DNA from: Pseudomonas sp. 30_B
GTDB taxonomy: Bacteria > Pseudomonadota > Gammaproteobacteria > Pseudomonadales > Pseudomonadaceae
Assembly (NCBI RefSeq): GCF_017491605.1
Contig: NZ_JAFGYY010000022.1
Span: 1-64,000, forward strand
Direction of reading: 5' to 3'
DNA length: 64,000 nucleotides
Position numbers and translations under genes: made by a program. Below are positions 26,310 through 35,197 of the stretch, in pieces. The first letter of the stretch is position 1; every line of letters begins with the position of its first letter. Under the pieces are notes generated by a model. That model did not search any database, was not told the origin of the DNA, and saw nothing but the letters and a program-made list of their open reading frames with translations.

Positions 26310-26950
26310 GGTGGTATCCCTTCCAGATTATTCGGACTTCTAATTGGATGTGGCGCAATGAGACGGCGACGTTCGACGAACAGGGAGATCAAGTCCCTGG
26401 CCCTGACCTCCACCTCATTCAATTCGCTCCGCCCTCCGTACCGTTCCCCTACGCGGTTTCTGCGGTACTGGTGCATCGGCCCCACCCGAGCAATTCGGCG
26501 GCTCACGCCCTGCCAGCATAGTGCAAACCGGAAAATTCGTACGGACTCGCGCACGACGCCCATCGCAATTCCGCATCCTGGCGTGAGGGGCAACGATACT
26601 GACAACCCCCGTCAATCAACATCGTCTGCTTGAGGCAGGACCCGTTGAACGCCACTTGCCTTGACGATTTTGTGATGCACAACACATTCGAGCCAACTTC
26701 AGCGCACTGACTCGCCAAGCTCTTGCCACAGAGCTGCCGCAGCAAAACGGGTGACGAAATTAACGTTGCCAGGTGGAATGGACTAGCCACGCCCACGCCG
26801 CATCGCTACGCTCCAGCTGCCTGCGCCCATTTCAATGGAGCAGAAATCCGGATCAGCCAGGACTGAGCATCCGGATGGCATGGAAACCGCACTCGAAAAT
26901 CACCAGAAAAATGATCGGCAGTGCAACAGCCCTATGTGAGGAATTTATTG
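26310..26950. other. Divergent intergenic region, no gene seen
   Basis: About 640 bp between the FadL-type gene (minus) and the SlyB-type gene (plus). I see no protein-coding frame worth keeping. The middle contains a possible Vfr/CRP-like site with a TTGACG just before it (see 26671-26686). Confidence 0.5.
26671..26686. promoter_or_regulatory. Possible Vfr/CRP-like site
   Basis: TGTGA-N6-ACACA matches the CRP/Vfr consensus TGTGA-N6-TCACA at nine of ten fixed positions and sits 5 bp after a TTGACG (26661-26666). It overlaps a perfect TTGTG-ATG-CACAA palindrome (26670-26682). The distance to both flanking start codons is over 250 bp, so the target gene is unclear. Confidence 0.3.
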
Positions 26951-27406
26951 ATGAAACCCATGACTTCGTGGATCGCTGCTCTCTTCGTCGCCGCAGCCCT
27001 GACCGGTTGCGCAAACGTGGGCCCGGGCAATGGCGGGCCGGGTGAGATGGAAATTCGTACCGGACGCATCGAGCAGATCACCCTGACGCAGATGCAGACC
27101 AACCATGACAGCGGTATCGGCGCTGTACTGGGCGGCGTCGGTGGCGCGGCACTGGGCAGCCTGATCGGCCAGGGCACCGGCCGTGACGTCGCCATGGTCG
27201 CCGGAGTGCTGGGCGGCGCCCTGGCCGGCAACTATGCGGAGAAGAAGAAGTATGACCAGCCCCAGGAAGCGCAGCAGATCATCGTCCGCATGAAGAGCGG
27301 CGTACTGGTGTCCGTCACCCAGCCGGTCAATCAGAACCTGAGCCAGGGCATGGCGGTCTACATCGAGGGCACCGGCGGCGACGCACGCGTCGTACCGCAG
27401 GGCTGA
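26951..27406 (+). CDS. SlyB-like glycine-zipper outer-membrane lipoprotein
   Basis: 151 residues from an ATG with GTGAGGA upstream; an earlier in-frame ATG at 26921 is less likely. A lipoprotein signal ends in LTGC (Cys at about 20). Two glycine-zipper membrane-like stretches follow (GIGAVLGGVGGAALGSLIGQ and VAMVAGVLGGALAGNYA), the glycine-zipper 2TM domain of SlyB/PcpL/OsmB-type lipoproteins. Family members stabilise the outer membrane under stress. It is monocistronic with a good terminator. Confidence 0.88.
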   Translation: MKPMTSWIAALFVAAALTGCANVGPGNGGPGEMEIRTGRIEQITLTQMQTNHDSGIGAVLGGVGGAALGSLIGQGTGRDVAMVAGVLGGALAGNYAEKKKYDQPQEAQQIIVRMKSGVLVSVTQPVNQNLSQGMAVYIEGTGGDARVVPQG

Positions 27407-27441
27407 TCCCTGCCGACATCGCCGCGAACCCGATGTCTGGA

Positions 27442-27469
27442 AGCCCCGCCACACCAGGCGGGGCTTTTT
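27442..27469 (+). terminator. Intrinsic terminator of the SlyB-like gene
   Basis: Stem AGCCCCGCC (27442-27450) with GGCGGGGCT (27457-27465), 6-nt loop, then TTTTTGTTTT. A textbook rho-independent terminator 35 bp past the stop; it also lies just beyond the convergent AraC gene's stop. Confidence 0.92.
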
Positions 27470-27476
27470 GTTTTCG

Positions 27477-28358
27477 CTATGCCGTTGGCTTGGCGTTGCG
27501 CGACAGCCTGGCGCGGAACTGTGCCGGCGTCACCGCGTGAGCGGCACGGAAACAGGCGGTCAGGTGGCTCTGGCTGCTGAAGCCACATTCCTGGGCGATG
27601 CGCACCAGCGGCATCTCCGACAGGCTCAACAACTTGCGTACCTGTTCCAGCCGCGCCGCCAGCACATAGCGATGCGGCGGCATGCCCACCGCCTCCAGGA
27701 ACAGGCGGCGGAAATGCGCCTGGCTGACGCCGACCAGGCGCGCCAGGGCATCTGCGGACAAATCCTCCGCCGGGTTCTGGTGGATGTGGTTGAGCACCGC
27801 CTGCAAGCGCGAGAAATGCGCGTGACGCGGGTTGATGCCGCCGCAGGCGGGCGTCGTCAGCACGCGATAGGTCTGCTCCAGCATCACCGCCGCCAACTGC
27901 GCCATGAAGGCCTGGTCCGCCATCATGCCCTTGTGCAATTCGCTCACCAGCTGCTGCGCGGCGGCGCCCACCAGGGGGTCACTGAACGACGTCGGCTGGC
28001 CTCGCGCATCCGCCAGCGACTCCAGGTTGGCCATGGTGTCGTTGCCGTCTTCGAGAAAATAGAAGACAGCGAAATCCACCGTGCCTGAATAGTGCCAGTG
28101 GGTGGCCGCGCCGCGCGGAACCAGCAGCGTATTGGTGGGGATGTTCTGGCTCCGCCAGTGGTCCTGCTCGCCCTCCAGCACCTGCCCGCCGCCGAACTGG
28201 CTCACCAGGCCGGTGCAGCCCAGTCCAGACACGGTGCGCTCGATGGTCTGGTACATGTAGCGCTCGACGAACAGGGGCGTCGCGCCGCCGATGGTGCCTT
28301 CGAGAATGGGCATCTGCCCCAGTTCCTCGCGCACCTGCAGCCAGCTGGATTGCAGCAT
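27477..28358 (-). CDS. AraC-family transcriptional regulator
   Basis: 293 residues from an ATG with GGAGG at 7-nt spacing. An N-terminal cupin-like ligand domain (about 1-150, with PRGAATHWHYSG) is followed by a C-terminal double helix-turn-helix (LARLVGVSQAHFRRLFLEAV and IAQECGFSSQSHLTACFR, about 195-285). It is divergent from the acyl-CoA dehydrogenase gene and is therefore the likely local activator of the long plus-strand catabolic series. A 26-bp inverted repeat between the two start codons is the candidate operator. Confidence 0.88.
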   Translation of the reverse strand: MLQSSWLQVREELGQMPILEGTIGGATPLFVERYMYQTIERTVSGLGCTGLVSQFGGGQVLEGEQDHWRSQNIPTNTLLVPRGAATHWHYSGTVDFAVFYFLEDGNDTMANLESLADARGQPTSFSDPLVGAAAQQLVSELHKGMMADQAFMAQLAAVMLEQTYRVLTTPACGGINPRHAHFSRLQAVLNHIHQNPAEDLSADALARLVGVSQAHFRRLFLEAVGMPPHRYVLAARLEQVRKLLSLSEMPLVRIAQECGFSSQSHLTACFRAAHAVTPAQFRARLSRNAKPTA

Positions 28359-28375
28359 ATGGCGTCCTCCATGAT

Positions 28376-28401
28376 GAGCGGATTTTGACAAAAATACGCT
28401 C
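28376..28401. promoter_or_regulatory. 26-bp inverted repeat, candidate AraC operator over a -35 box
   Basis: Symmetric arms GAGCG-N-ATTTT (28376-28386) and AAAAT-N-CGCTC (28391-28401), centred at 28388/28389. The right-hand part overlaps a perfect TTGACA (28385-28390) facing the acyl-CoA dehydrogenase; no good -10 follows at 17 bp (TGAAAG), as expected for an activator-dependent promoter. Confidence 0.5.
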
Positions 28402-28476
28402 AATTGCTGAAAGGAACCAGCGCCGATCAGGAGCAGTATTCCAGCCACGACAAGAACAGCGCGAGGCGCGGAAACC

Positions 28477-29757
28477 ATGCAACTGAAATCTCACCTGACC
28501 CTGCCCGACGTCGGCCTGACCGGCTTCGAAACCCCGCTTGGCGAGGAAGAGTCTGCCATCCAGGCTTCGGTGCATCGCTTCGCCCGCGAGGTGCTGCGCC
28601 CTCTGGGAACCGAGCTGGACAAGATGAGCGCGAGCGACGTGGTCGCGCCCGGCTCCCCCTACTACAGCGTGTTCGCCGAGTACGCCAAGCTGGGCCTGAG
28701 CCCGGAGCTGCTCAAGGAGCTGCCGCCGGCCACGGCGATCCGCGTGGAATCCATGATCGGCGAGGAGCTGGGCTGGGGCGACACCGGGCTTGGCGTATCC
28801 CTCGGCGCCGCCGGCTTCCCGCTGCAGATGGCCGTGGCCACGGGCAACCAGGAACTGGTTGAACTGTGCACCGGCAAGATCGGCTGCTGGATGATCACCC
28901 AGCCCGACAAGGGCAGCGACGTGCAGGTGTTCGACATGGCCCGCGAGTGGGTCCCCGGCCAGAACGGCAACAAGGGCAACGTCTGGGGCCAGTTGCGCGG
29001 CGACGACATCGTGATCAACGGCCAGTGCTCCGCCTGGGTCTCCAACGGCGCGGTGGCCCAGGTCGCCCTCTGCTACATCGGCGCGGATTACGGCAACGGT
29101 TTCTTCGAGGCGGACGGCCGCCCCCACGGCATGGCCGTGATCGTGCCGCTGGACCTGCCGGGCGTGAGCCGTGGCAAGCCCCTGGACAAGATCGGCCAGC
29201 GCCCGCTGCCCCAGGGCGAAATCTACTTCGACAACGTACGGGTACCCAGGCGCTACGCGGTTGCCCTGCAGGACGAGTACTACGGCAACATGGCCTCCGC
29301 CTGGTCCTATGCCGGCACGCACATGTCCCAGGTGTTCACCGGGCTGGCGCGCTCTGCCTTCGAGATGGCGCTGGCGTACTGCCATGAGCGCAAACAGGGC
29401 GGCCGCCTGCTGATCGACCACCAGCTCACCCGTTATCGCCTCGGCGACATGCTGCGCCAGGTCGAACTGGCGCGCGCCACGGCGCGTCGTTCGCTGGCCT
29501 ACGCACGCCTGTCCGCCAACACCCACCCTTACGTCACCGGCTCGGCCAAGGTCACGGTCACCGAGGCCGCCATGCGCGTGGCGGACGAGGCGCTGCAGTT
29601 GTTCGGCGGTGCGGGCACCTCCCGCGAGTACCCCATCGAGAAAGTCTTCCGTGACGCGCGTGCCGCGCTGATCGAGGACGGCGAGAACCGCGTGCTGACC
29701 ATGCGCCTGGGCGTGCTCGCCCAGCAACTCCATGCCGAAGGCTGGGCGCAGAACTGA
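28477..29757 (+). CDS. Acyl-CoA dehydrogenase family protein
   Basis: 426 residues with the three acyl-CoA dehydrogenase parts: an N-terminal helical domain, a middle beta domain (GCWMITQPDKGSDVQ), and a C-terminal helical domain with LQLFGGAGTSREYPIEKVFRDARAA. It would introduce a 2,3-double bond into an acyl-CoA using FAD. At the place of the usual catalytic YEGT motif the sequence reads IEDGEN, putting Asp where medium-chain enzymes have the base Glu, so the active site may be atypical. It is the first gene of the catabolic series, 118 bp from the divergent AraC gene. Confidence 0.88.
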   Translation: MQLKSHLTLPDVGLTGFETPLGEEESAIQASVHRFAREVLRPLGTELDKMSASDVVAPGSPYYSVFAEYAKLGLSPELLKELPPATAIRVESMIGEELGWGDTGLGVSLGAAGFPLQMAVATGNQELVELCTGKIGCWMITQPDKGSDVQVFDMAREWVPGQNGNKGNVWGQLRGDDIVINGQCSAWVSNGAVAQVALCYIGADYGNGFFEADGRPHGMAVIVPLDLPGVSRGKPLDKIGQRPLPQGEIYFDNVRVPRRYAVALQDEYYGNMASAWSYAGTHMSQVFTGLARSAFEMALAYCHERKQGGRLLIDHQLTRYRLGDMLRQVELARATARRSLAYARLSANTHPYVTGSAKVTVTEAAMRVADEALQLFGGAGTSREYPIEKVFRDARAALIEDGENRVLTMRLGVLAQQLHAEGWAQN

Positions 29758-29870
29758 CCGCCCCCGTCTGACCGCCCCAACTCCCCTGCTCCCGGAAACC
29801 CGTCGGTGACGCCAGCGTCGCACGCCGACGCTGGCCGCCTGAGTTCGGCTCCGGCCTGGGAAGTTCCTAC

Positions 29871-29878
29871 AACAACAA
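29871..29878 (+). promoter_or_regulatory. Hfq/Crc-type AACAACAA motif before the reductase gene
   Basis: AACAACAA lies 19 nt ahead of the start codon, and a second partial copy (GAAACAACAG) fills the space between GAGG and the ATG. It matches the AAnAAnAA catabolite-activity consensus. Confidence 0.45.
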
Positions 29879-29897
29879 AGCTTCGAGGAAACAACAG

Positions 29898-31031
29898 ATG
29901 GCCAACTATCCCGTAGTCGTATATGGCGCCAGTGGCTACACCGGCATGCTGATCATGGACTGGCTGATCGACCAGAACATCCCCTTCACCGCCGTTGCTC
30001 GCAGTGCCCGCCGCGTGCAGGAAATGATGGCGCAACGGGTGGTGCGCCTGGAGTCGGCCACCTACGAGATCATCGAGTGCGAACACAATGTGGACGCACT
30101 GACCAAGGCCTTCACCGGTGCCAAGGTGGTCTGCAACACCGTCGGCCCCTTCGTCAATTACGGCCTGACCACCGTCGAGGCCGCGCTCAAGGCCGGCTGC
30201 CACCACATCGACACCACCGGCGAGCAGGAATACATCCGCGCGGTGCGCGACGAGTTCGGCGAGCTCTACCGCCAGGCCGGCCTGCTGGTCTCGCCGTCGC
30301 TGGCCTACATGTACAGCTTCGCCGAAATCGCCGCCGAACTCGCGCTGGAACACCCAGGCATCGACGCCCTGGAAACCAGCACCCTGTGCCGCGGACCGCG
30401 TGAGGGCGTCGCCGGCGTCACCGTGGGCTCGACCGCATCCATCTTCGAGATGCTGCGCGCCAGGCAGCACTACCTGTGGGACGGCAAGCTGAAGGAGCAC
30501 CCGGCCCACACCTCCTTCCAGATCACCTCGCCGCACTTCATGCAGCCGGTGTTCGCCCTGCCGTGGGGCGGCACCTCCCTGCCGATCTATTTCGAGAACG
30601 ACCCGCGCGTGCGCAGCTGCGTTTCCTGCGTCGGCTTCTACGACAACAACGTCATGCAGAGCGTGCACCAGCTGGGCTACAAGTGGGAGCAGGAGTACAA
30701 GGACCTGCCCCCGACGCACCAGGATGCGGTGATCAAGCAGGTGGTCGAATCCACCACCCCGAGCATGCCGCCGCGCGAGCGCACCACCCAGGTACGCATG
30801 GTGGATACCGCCATCGGCCGCGGCCAATTGTCCGCCGTGCGCGCCGAAGTCTTCGGCACCACCGCCTACATCGCCACCGGCGCCCTGCAGGCTGCCGCGG
30901 CAATCAAGCTGCTCGACGGCGAGACCAACAAGGTCGGTTTCGCCTCCGGGTCCAAGGCCTTCGGCCATCGCTACCTGCTGGGCTTCCTCGAAGAGCGCGG
31001 CCTGGCCCGCGCCACCGTCACCCGCATGTAG
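29898..31031 (+). CDS. Saccharopine dehydrogenase-like NADP-binding protein (DUF5938-type)
   Basis: 377 residues. The N-terminus is a Rossmann fold with GASGYTG (residues 10-16), followed by KVVCNTVGPFVNYG and GCHHIDTTGEQEYIR, the signature of the saccharopine-dehydrogenase / trans-acting enoyl reductase group. The C-terminal domain resembles DUF5938. Members are NAD(P)-dependent oxidoreductases of hydrophobic or lipid substrates; the reaction here is unknown. Strong Shine-Dalgarno (GAGG) at the start. Placed between an acyl-CoA dehydrogenase and a CoA ligase, it probably reduces an unsaturated or keto intermediate (inference). Confidence 0.8.
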   Translation: MANYPVVVYGASGYTGMLIMDWLIDQNIPFTAVARSARRVQEMMAQRVVRLESATYEIIECEHNVDALTKAFTGAKVVCNTVGPFVNYGLTTVEAALKAGCHHIDTTGEQEYIRAVRDEFGELYRQAGLLVSPSLAYMYSFAEIAAELALEHPGIDALETSTLCRGPREGVAGVTVGSTASIFEMLRARQHYLWDGKLKEHPAHTSFQITSPHFMQPVFALPWGGTSLPIYFENDPRVRSCVSCVGFYDNNVMQSVHQLGYKWEQEYKDLPPTHQDAVIKQVVESTTPSMPPRERTTQVRMVDTAIGRGQLSAVRAEVFGTTAYIATGALQAAAAIKLLDGETNKVGFASGSKAFGHRYLLGFLEERGLARATVTRM

Positions 31032-31057
31032 TGATACGCCAGAGACCGGGACTCAGG

Positions 31058-31087
31058 GTCCGCAAGGGGTTCTCACCCTTTGCGGAC
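31058..31087 (+). other. Intra-operon hairpin
   Basis: GTCCGCAA-GGG pairs with CCC-TTTGCGGAC (one bulged base), loop about 7 nt, in the 106-bp gap before the CoA ligase gene. No T run follows, so it more likely affects mRNA processing or stability than full termination. Confidence 0.5.
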
Positions 31088-31137
31088 AACCCTGCCGCTC
31101 CGGCTCCAACGCCATCGGCACAGATCAGGAACAAAGC

Positions 31138-32709
31138 ATGGCCATCATCGATTTCTTTGACCGCGGCTGGCGGGGCAACCCCCAGGGCAGCGCCTACATC
31201 CAGGACGACCGTCACTACAGCTTCGACGAGGTGGGCCAGCAGTCCTGCCGCATCGCCAATGCCCTGCTGGCGGAGGGTTTCCCCAAGGAAACCAAGAGCG
31301 CCATCTGGGCCGGCAATGACGTAAACGCATGGACCTGCACCCTCGGCCTGTGGCGCGCGAACATGTGCTGGATTCCCGTCGGCGCGCGCAACTCGGCCGA
31401 GGAAAATCGCTACGTACTGGATGCCTTCGACTGCGAGGTCCTGTTCTTCCAGCAGGCCTTCGCCGACACCATCGCCCAACTGCAGCCGCAGCTTCCCGGC
31501 ATCAAGCGCTGGATCTGCATCGATGGCGAGGCGACCGGAGTTGCCGGCAGCGTTTCGCTGAACCGCTGGGTGGAGAACCAGCCGGCCGATCGCCCCCAAC
31601 TGGCGGTCGACCTGGACGACGTGATCATGGTCTCCGCCACCGGCGGCACCACCGGTGCGCCCAAGGGCGTGATGAACACCCACCGCAGCGTGCAGACCTT
31701 CTGCGCGCACTTCCTGCTGGGCAACGCCTACGCCGCCAACGAGCGGCCGGTCAACCTGGCCGCCGCGCCCATGACCCACACCGCCGGCCTGTTGTCCCTG
31801 CCCTGCACCTCGCTGGGCGGCACCGTGGTGGTGGTGACCAAGCCCGACCCCGCGCTGCTGCTGGCCGCGATTCCCCAATACCGGGTGACGGAATTCTTCC
31901 TGCCGCCCACGGTGATCTACCGCCTGCTGGACATCCCGCAGCTGAAGGACAAGGTCGACTTCTCCTCGCTCAGGTACTTCATGTACGGCGCCGCGCCCAT
32001 GTCGGTGGAGAAGCTCAAGCAGGCCATCGAAACCTTCGGCCCGGTCATGGCCGGCGGCTACGGCCAGACCGAGGCCCCAGGCTCCATTGCCTTCCTGCGT
32101 CCGGTCGAGCACCTCGACGCCAGCGGCAATGTCGCCTCCGACGAGCGCCTGTCCTCCGTGGGCCGCCCCAGCCCGCTGATCCGCTGCGAAATCATGAACG
32201 ACGCGGGCGAGATACTGCCCCAGGGCGAGAGCGGCGAGATCTGCGTGCGCGGCGACCTGGTGATGAAGGGTTATTACAAGGCCCCGGACAAGACCGCCGA
32301 GACCCTCTGCAATGGCTGGCTGCACACCGGCGACATCGGCCATATCGACGCCGAAGGCTACCTGCACATCACCGACCGCAAGAAGGACATGATCATCTCC
32401 GGCGGTTTCAACGTTTACCCCAGCGAGGTCGAGCAGGTGCTGTGGAGCCATCCGGCGGTGCAGGACTGCGCCGTGATCGGGGTACCCGACGAGCACTGGG
32501 GCGAAGCCGTGAAGGCGGTGGTCGAGCTCAATGCCGGCCAGGAGATCGACGCGCAGGAGCTGATCGCCCTGTGCAAGGAAAAGCTCGGCTCGGTGAAGGC
32601 GCCCAAGTCGGTGGACTTCGTCCAGGCACTGCCGCGCAGCCCGGTCGGCAAGGTGCTGAAAAAGGACCTCCGCGCCCGCTACTGGGCCGATACCCGCCGC
32701 AGCATCTGA
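31138..32709 (+). CDS. AMP-forming acyl-CoA synthetase
   Basis: 523 residues of the ANL superfamily. The P-loop motif TGGTTGAPKG is at 168-177, GYGQTEAPG marks the central motif, and GWLHTGDIGHIDAEGYLHIT plus DRKKDMIISGGFNVYP give the hinge and A8 motifs. The catalytic Lys is K505 in PVGKVLKKDL. It activates a carboxylic acid to its CoA thioester with ATP, via an acyl-adenylate. Placed between the reductase and the thiolase, it supplies the CoA esters for this pathway. No signal or membrane segment, so cytoplasmic. Substrate unknown. Confidence 0.92.
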   Translation: MAIIDFFDRGWRGNPQGSAYIQDDRHYSFDEVGQQSCRIANALLAEGFPKETKSAIWAGNDVNAWTCTLGLWRANMCWIPVGARNSAEENRYVLDAFDCEVLFFQQAFADTIAQLQPQLPGIKRWICIDGEATGVAGSVSLNRWVENQPADRPQLAVDLDDVIMVSATGGTTGAPKGVMNTHRSVQTFCAHFLLGNAYAANERPVNLAAAPMTHTAGLLSLPCTSLGGTVVVVTKPDPALLLAAIPQYRVTEFFLPPTVIYRLLDIPQLKDKVDFSSLRYFMYGAAPMSVEKLKQAIETFGPVMAGGYGQTEAPGSIAFLRPVEHLDASGNVASDERLSSVGRPSPLIRCEIMNDAGEILPQGESGEICVRGDLVMKGYYKAPDKTAETLCNGWLHTGDIGHIDAEGYLHITDRKKDMIISGGFNVYPSEVEQVLWSHPAVQDCAVIGVPDEHWGEAVKAVVELNAGQEIDAQELIALCKEKLGSVKAPKSVDFVQALPRSPVGKVLKKDLRARYWADTRRSI

Positions 32710-32748
32710 AGCGGTACAGCCAAGCCCGGAACCCGAGGTAAAAACAGG

Positions 32749-33987
32749 ATGAGCACTATCTATATCGCCGGCATCGCCATGACCGTATTCGGCCGGCATC
32801 CGGAGCGCAGCATCGAAGACCTGGCCCAGGAGGCCCTGCGCGGCGCCCTGAAGGATGCCGGCTGCGGCAGCGACGACATCGGCGTCGCCTACTACTCAGG
32901 CATGACCAACGGCACGCTGCAGGGGCAGATTTCCATCCCCGGCCAGGTGGTCTTCAGCAAGATCGGCATCCACAGCATCCCGATCTTCAACGTGGAGAAC
33001 GCCTGTGCCTCGGGCAGCTCGGCGGTCAACCTGGCCGTGCAGAGCCTGAAGGCCGGCGTCACCGACGTTGCCCTGGCCCTGGGCGCGGAGAAGATGAACA
33101 TCCCCGACAAGGCCAAGGCCTTCGCCATTTTCGAGGGCGGCTGGGATGTTGCGCGCGCGCAGGAGAACTACCAGACCCTGGTGAAGATGGGCGAAGGGGT
33201 GGAGATCCCCGAAGGCTCGGAATCGGATCGGCCGTACAGCAAGTTCATGGCCATCTACGCCGCCATGTGCCGCTTCCACATGAAGACCTTCGGCACCACC
33301 CAGCGACAGATCGCGGCGGTATCGGCCAAGAACCACGGCCACTCGGTGCACAACCCCTACTCCCAGTTCCGCCAGCCGTTCTCGGTCGAGGAAATCCTCG
33401 CCGCGCCGCCGATCACCTACCCGATCACCCTGCCGATGTGCGCCCCGCTCTCCGACGGTGCCGCGGCGGTCATCCTCTGCACCGAAGAGGGCCTCAAGCG
33501 CATCGGCGCGGACAAAAGTCGCTGCATCCGCGTGGCCGCCAGCGTGATCCAGAGCTTCAGCCACCGCTCGCTGGACAAGCCGGAGCTGCATGTCGGCCGG
33601 CGTGCCGCCGACCTTGCCTACGAGCTGGCCGGTCTGGGGCCGGAGGACATGCATGTCGCCGAGGTGCACGACGCCTCGGCCATGGGCGAAATCATCCAGG
33701 CGGAGAACCTGCGCCTGGCGCCCCTGGGCGAAGGCGGACCGGCGGCAGAGCACGGCGACTTCACCCTCGGCGGGCGCATCCCGATCAACACCTCCGGCGG
33801 GCTGGAATCCAAGGGGCACCCATTGGGCGCCACCGGCATCGGCCAGCTGTACGAGCTGGTGACGCAATTGCGCGGGGAAGCCGGCGCACGCCAGGTGGAA
33901 GGCGCGCGCCATGCGATCCAGGAAAACGGCGGTGGCCTGCAGGGCATCGAGGAAGCCGCCCTGGCCATCCACATCCTGAGCAAATGA
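32749..33987 (+). CDS. Thiolase (SCP2/acetyl-CoA acetyltransferase type)
   Basis: 412 residues. The nucleophile motif NACASGSS places the catalytic Cys at 86. VAEVHDASAMGEI carries the conserved His, and SGGLESKGHPLGATGIGQL the GHP motif, so all expected catalytic residues are present. SCP2-type thiolases cleave 3-ketoacyl-CoA, often branched or sterol-like, releasing acetyl- or propionyl-CoA. It follows the CoA ligase by 39 bp. A degenerate homologue without the Cys is encoded 15 kb away on the other strand (48162-49310). No DUF35 partner gene, common beside such thiolases, is seen in the window. Confidence 0.9.
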   Translation: MSTIYIAGIAMTVFGRHPERSIEDLAQEALRGALKDAGCGSDDIGVAYYSGMTNGTLQGQISIPGQVVFSKIGIHSIPIFNVENACASGSSAVNLAVQSLKAGVTDVALALGAEKMNIPDKAKAFAIFEGGWDVARAQENYQTLVKMGEGVEIPEGSESDRPYSKFMAIYAAMCRFHMKTFGTTQRQIAAVSAKNHGHSVHNPYSQFRQPFSVEEILAAPPITYPITLPMCAPLSDGAAAVILCTEEGLKRIGADKSRCIRVAASVIQSFSHRSLDKPELHVGRRAADLAYELAGLGPEDMHVAEVHDASAMGEIIQAENLRLAPLGEGGPAAEHGDFTLGGRIPINTSGGLESKGHPLGATGIGQLYELVTQLRGEAGARQVEGARHAIQENGGGLQGIEEAALAIHILSK

Positions 33988-34000
33988 CAAGGGAATTCAG

Positions 34001-34291
34001 ATGATAAGCACGATGTTGAAGGCCGGTTGCCTGGCCATTTACGCACTGGCCCTCGCCGGCCTGTTCACTGCGCTGCCGTTCGGACTGCAGACGCCGCTGC
34101 TGTATGCCGCCGTGCTCCTCCTGGCCGCTCACGCGCTCGAGGCGCTGCTGATGTTCCGCACCCTGCGCCGCTACCCGGGCCCGCTGGCGGCGAGCCTGCT
34201 GCTGACCCTGCTGTTCGGCTTCCTGCATTGGTGGCCCCTGCGCCGCAATGCGGATGCGCCGCTGGCCCACTCCCCGCTGCAGAGGAAATGA
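34001..34291 (+). CDS. Small membrane protein (DUF1145-like)
   Basis: 96 residues with three hydrophobic stretches (about 8-25, 30-50 and 60-78, the last LAASLLLTLLFGFLHWWPL). It resembles small DUF1145-type inner-membrane proteins, but the match is by eye and weak. It lies 13 bp after the thiolase and its stop (TGA) almost abuts the SDR gene, so it belongs to the operon. Role unknown. Confidence 0.65.
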   Translation: MISTMLKAGCLAIYALALAGLFTALPFGLQTPLLYAAVLLLAAHALEALLMFRTLRRYPGPLAASLLLTLLFGFLHWWPLRRNADAPLAHSPLQRK

Positions 34292-34293
34292 AC

Positions 34294-35088
34294 ATGTTCG
34301 AGAACAAGGTGGTGGTGATCACCGGCGCCGGCTCCGGTATCGGCCGCGCGCTGGCCCAGCAACTCGCCGAAGCGGGCGCGCGCCTGGCGCTGTCCGACAT
34401 CAACGAAGGCGCCCTGCAGGACACCCTGAAGTCGCTGCCAGCCGGCGCGCTTGCCCGCGGCTACAAGCTCGATGCCAGCTCGCGCAGCGAGGTGTTCGCC
34501 CACGCGGACGACGTGCAGCGCGATTTCGGCGGCGTCCACTATGTGATCAACAACGCGGGGGCCACGGTGGTCGGCACGGTGGCCAATACCTCCGTCGACG
34601 AGTACGAGTGGCAGCTGAACCTCAACCTCTACGGCGTGCTCTACGGCACCAAGGCCTTCCTGCCGATGATGCTGAAGCAGCGCGAAGGCTGCATCGTCAA
34701 CATCTCCAGCGTGTTCGGCCTGCTCGCGTTCCCCTGCCAGAGCGCCTACAACATGTCCAAGTTCGCCGTACGCGGCCTCACCGAGTGCCTGTGGCAGGAG
34801 CTGGACGGCACCGGTGTACGTGCGGTCTGCGTGCACCCCGGCGGCATCAGGACGAACATCGAGCGCGCCGGAAGGCGGGTGGCGGCGGCGGGCGCCGAAG
34901 AGGACAAATTCGCCGGCCAGGCGGAAAAGATGCTGGTGACACCGCCGGAAACCTGCGCGGCCGACATCATCCGCGGCCTGCGCAAGGGCCGGAAGCGCAT
35001 TCTCACCGGCCACCTGTCGCGCACCATCTACTGGCTGGTGCGCCTACTGCCCAACAGCTACCCGGCCCTGGTGCGCCGCCTGAGCTGA
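34294..35088 (+). CDS. Short-chain dehydrogenase/reductase
   Basis: 264 residues; ATG chosen because AGAGGA lies 7 nt upstream, while an ATG 6 bp earlier is too close to it. Classical SDR motifs: TGAGSGIG near residue 10, NNAGA near 88, and the catalytic Ser with Y-x3-K as SAYNMSK. It should oxidise or reduce a hydroxyl/keto group with NAD(P). The basic C-terminal tail, with YWLVRLLPNSYPALVRRL, suggests membrane association, as in hydroxysteroid/retinol-type SDRs. Third or fourth step of the catabolic series, substrate unknown. Confidence 0.87.
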   Translation: MFENKVVVITGAGSGIGRALAQQLAEAGARLALSDINEGALQDTLKSLPAGALARGYKLDASSRSEVFAHADDVQRDFGGVHYVINNAGATVVGTVANTSVDEYEWQLNLNLYGVLYGTKAFLPMMLKQREGCIVNISSVFGLLAFPCQSAYNMSKFAVRGLTECLWQELDGTGVRAVCVHPGGIRTNIERAGRRVAAAGAEEDKFAGQAEKMLVTPPETCAADIIRGLRKGRKRILTGHLSRTIYWLVRLLPNSYPALVRRLS

Positions 35089-35197
35089 GTGCGCCGGCCG
35101 GGTCCTGACCAGTGACCGGGCCGGCCATGCATTCCCCACGAGACTCCCCCCGCACGCGAGCACGACGCTACACGGTGACATTGACCGAACGGCGAAG

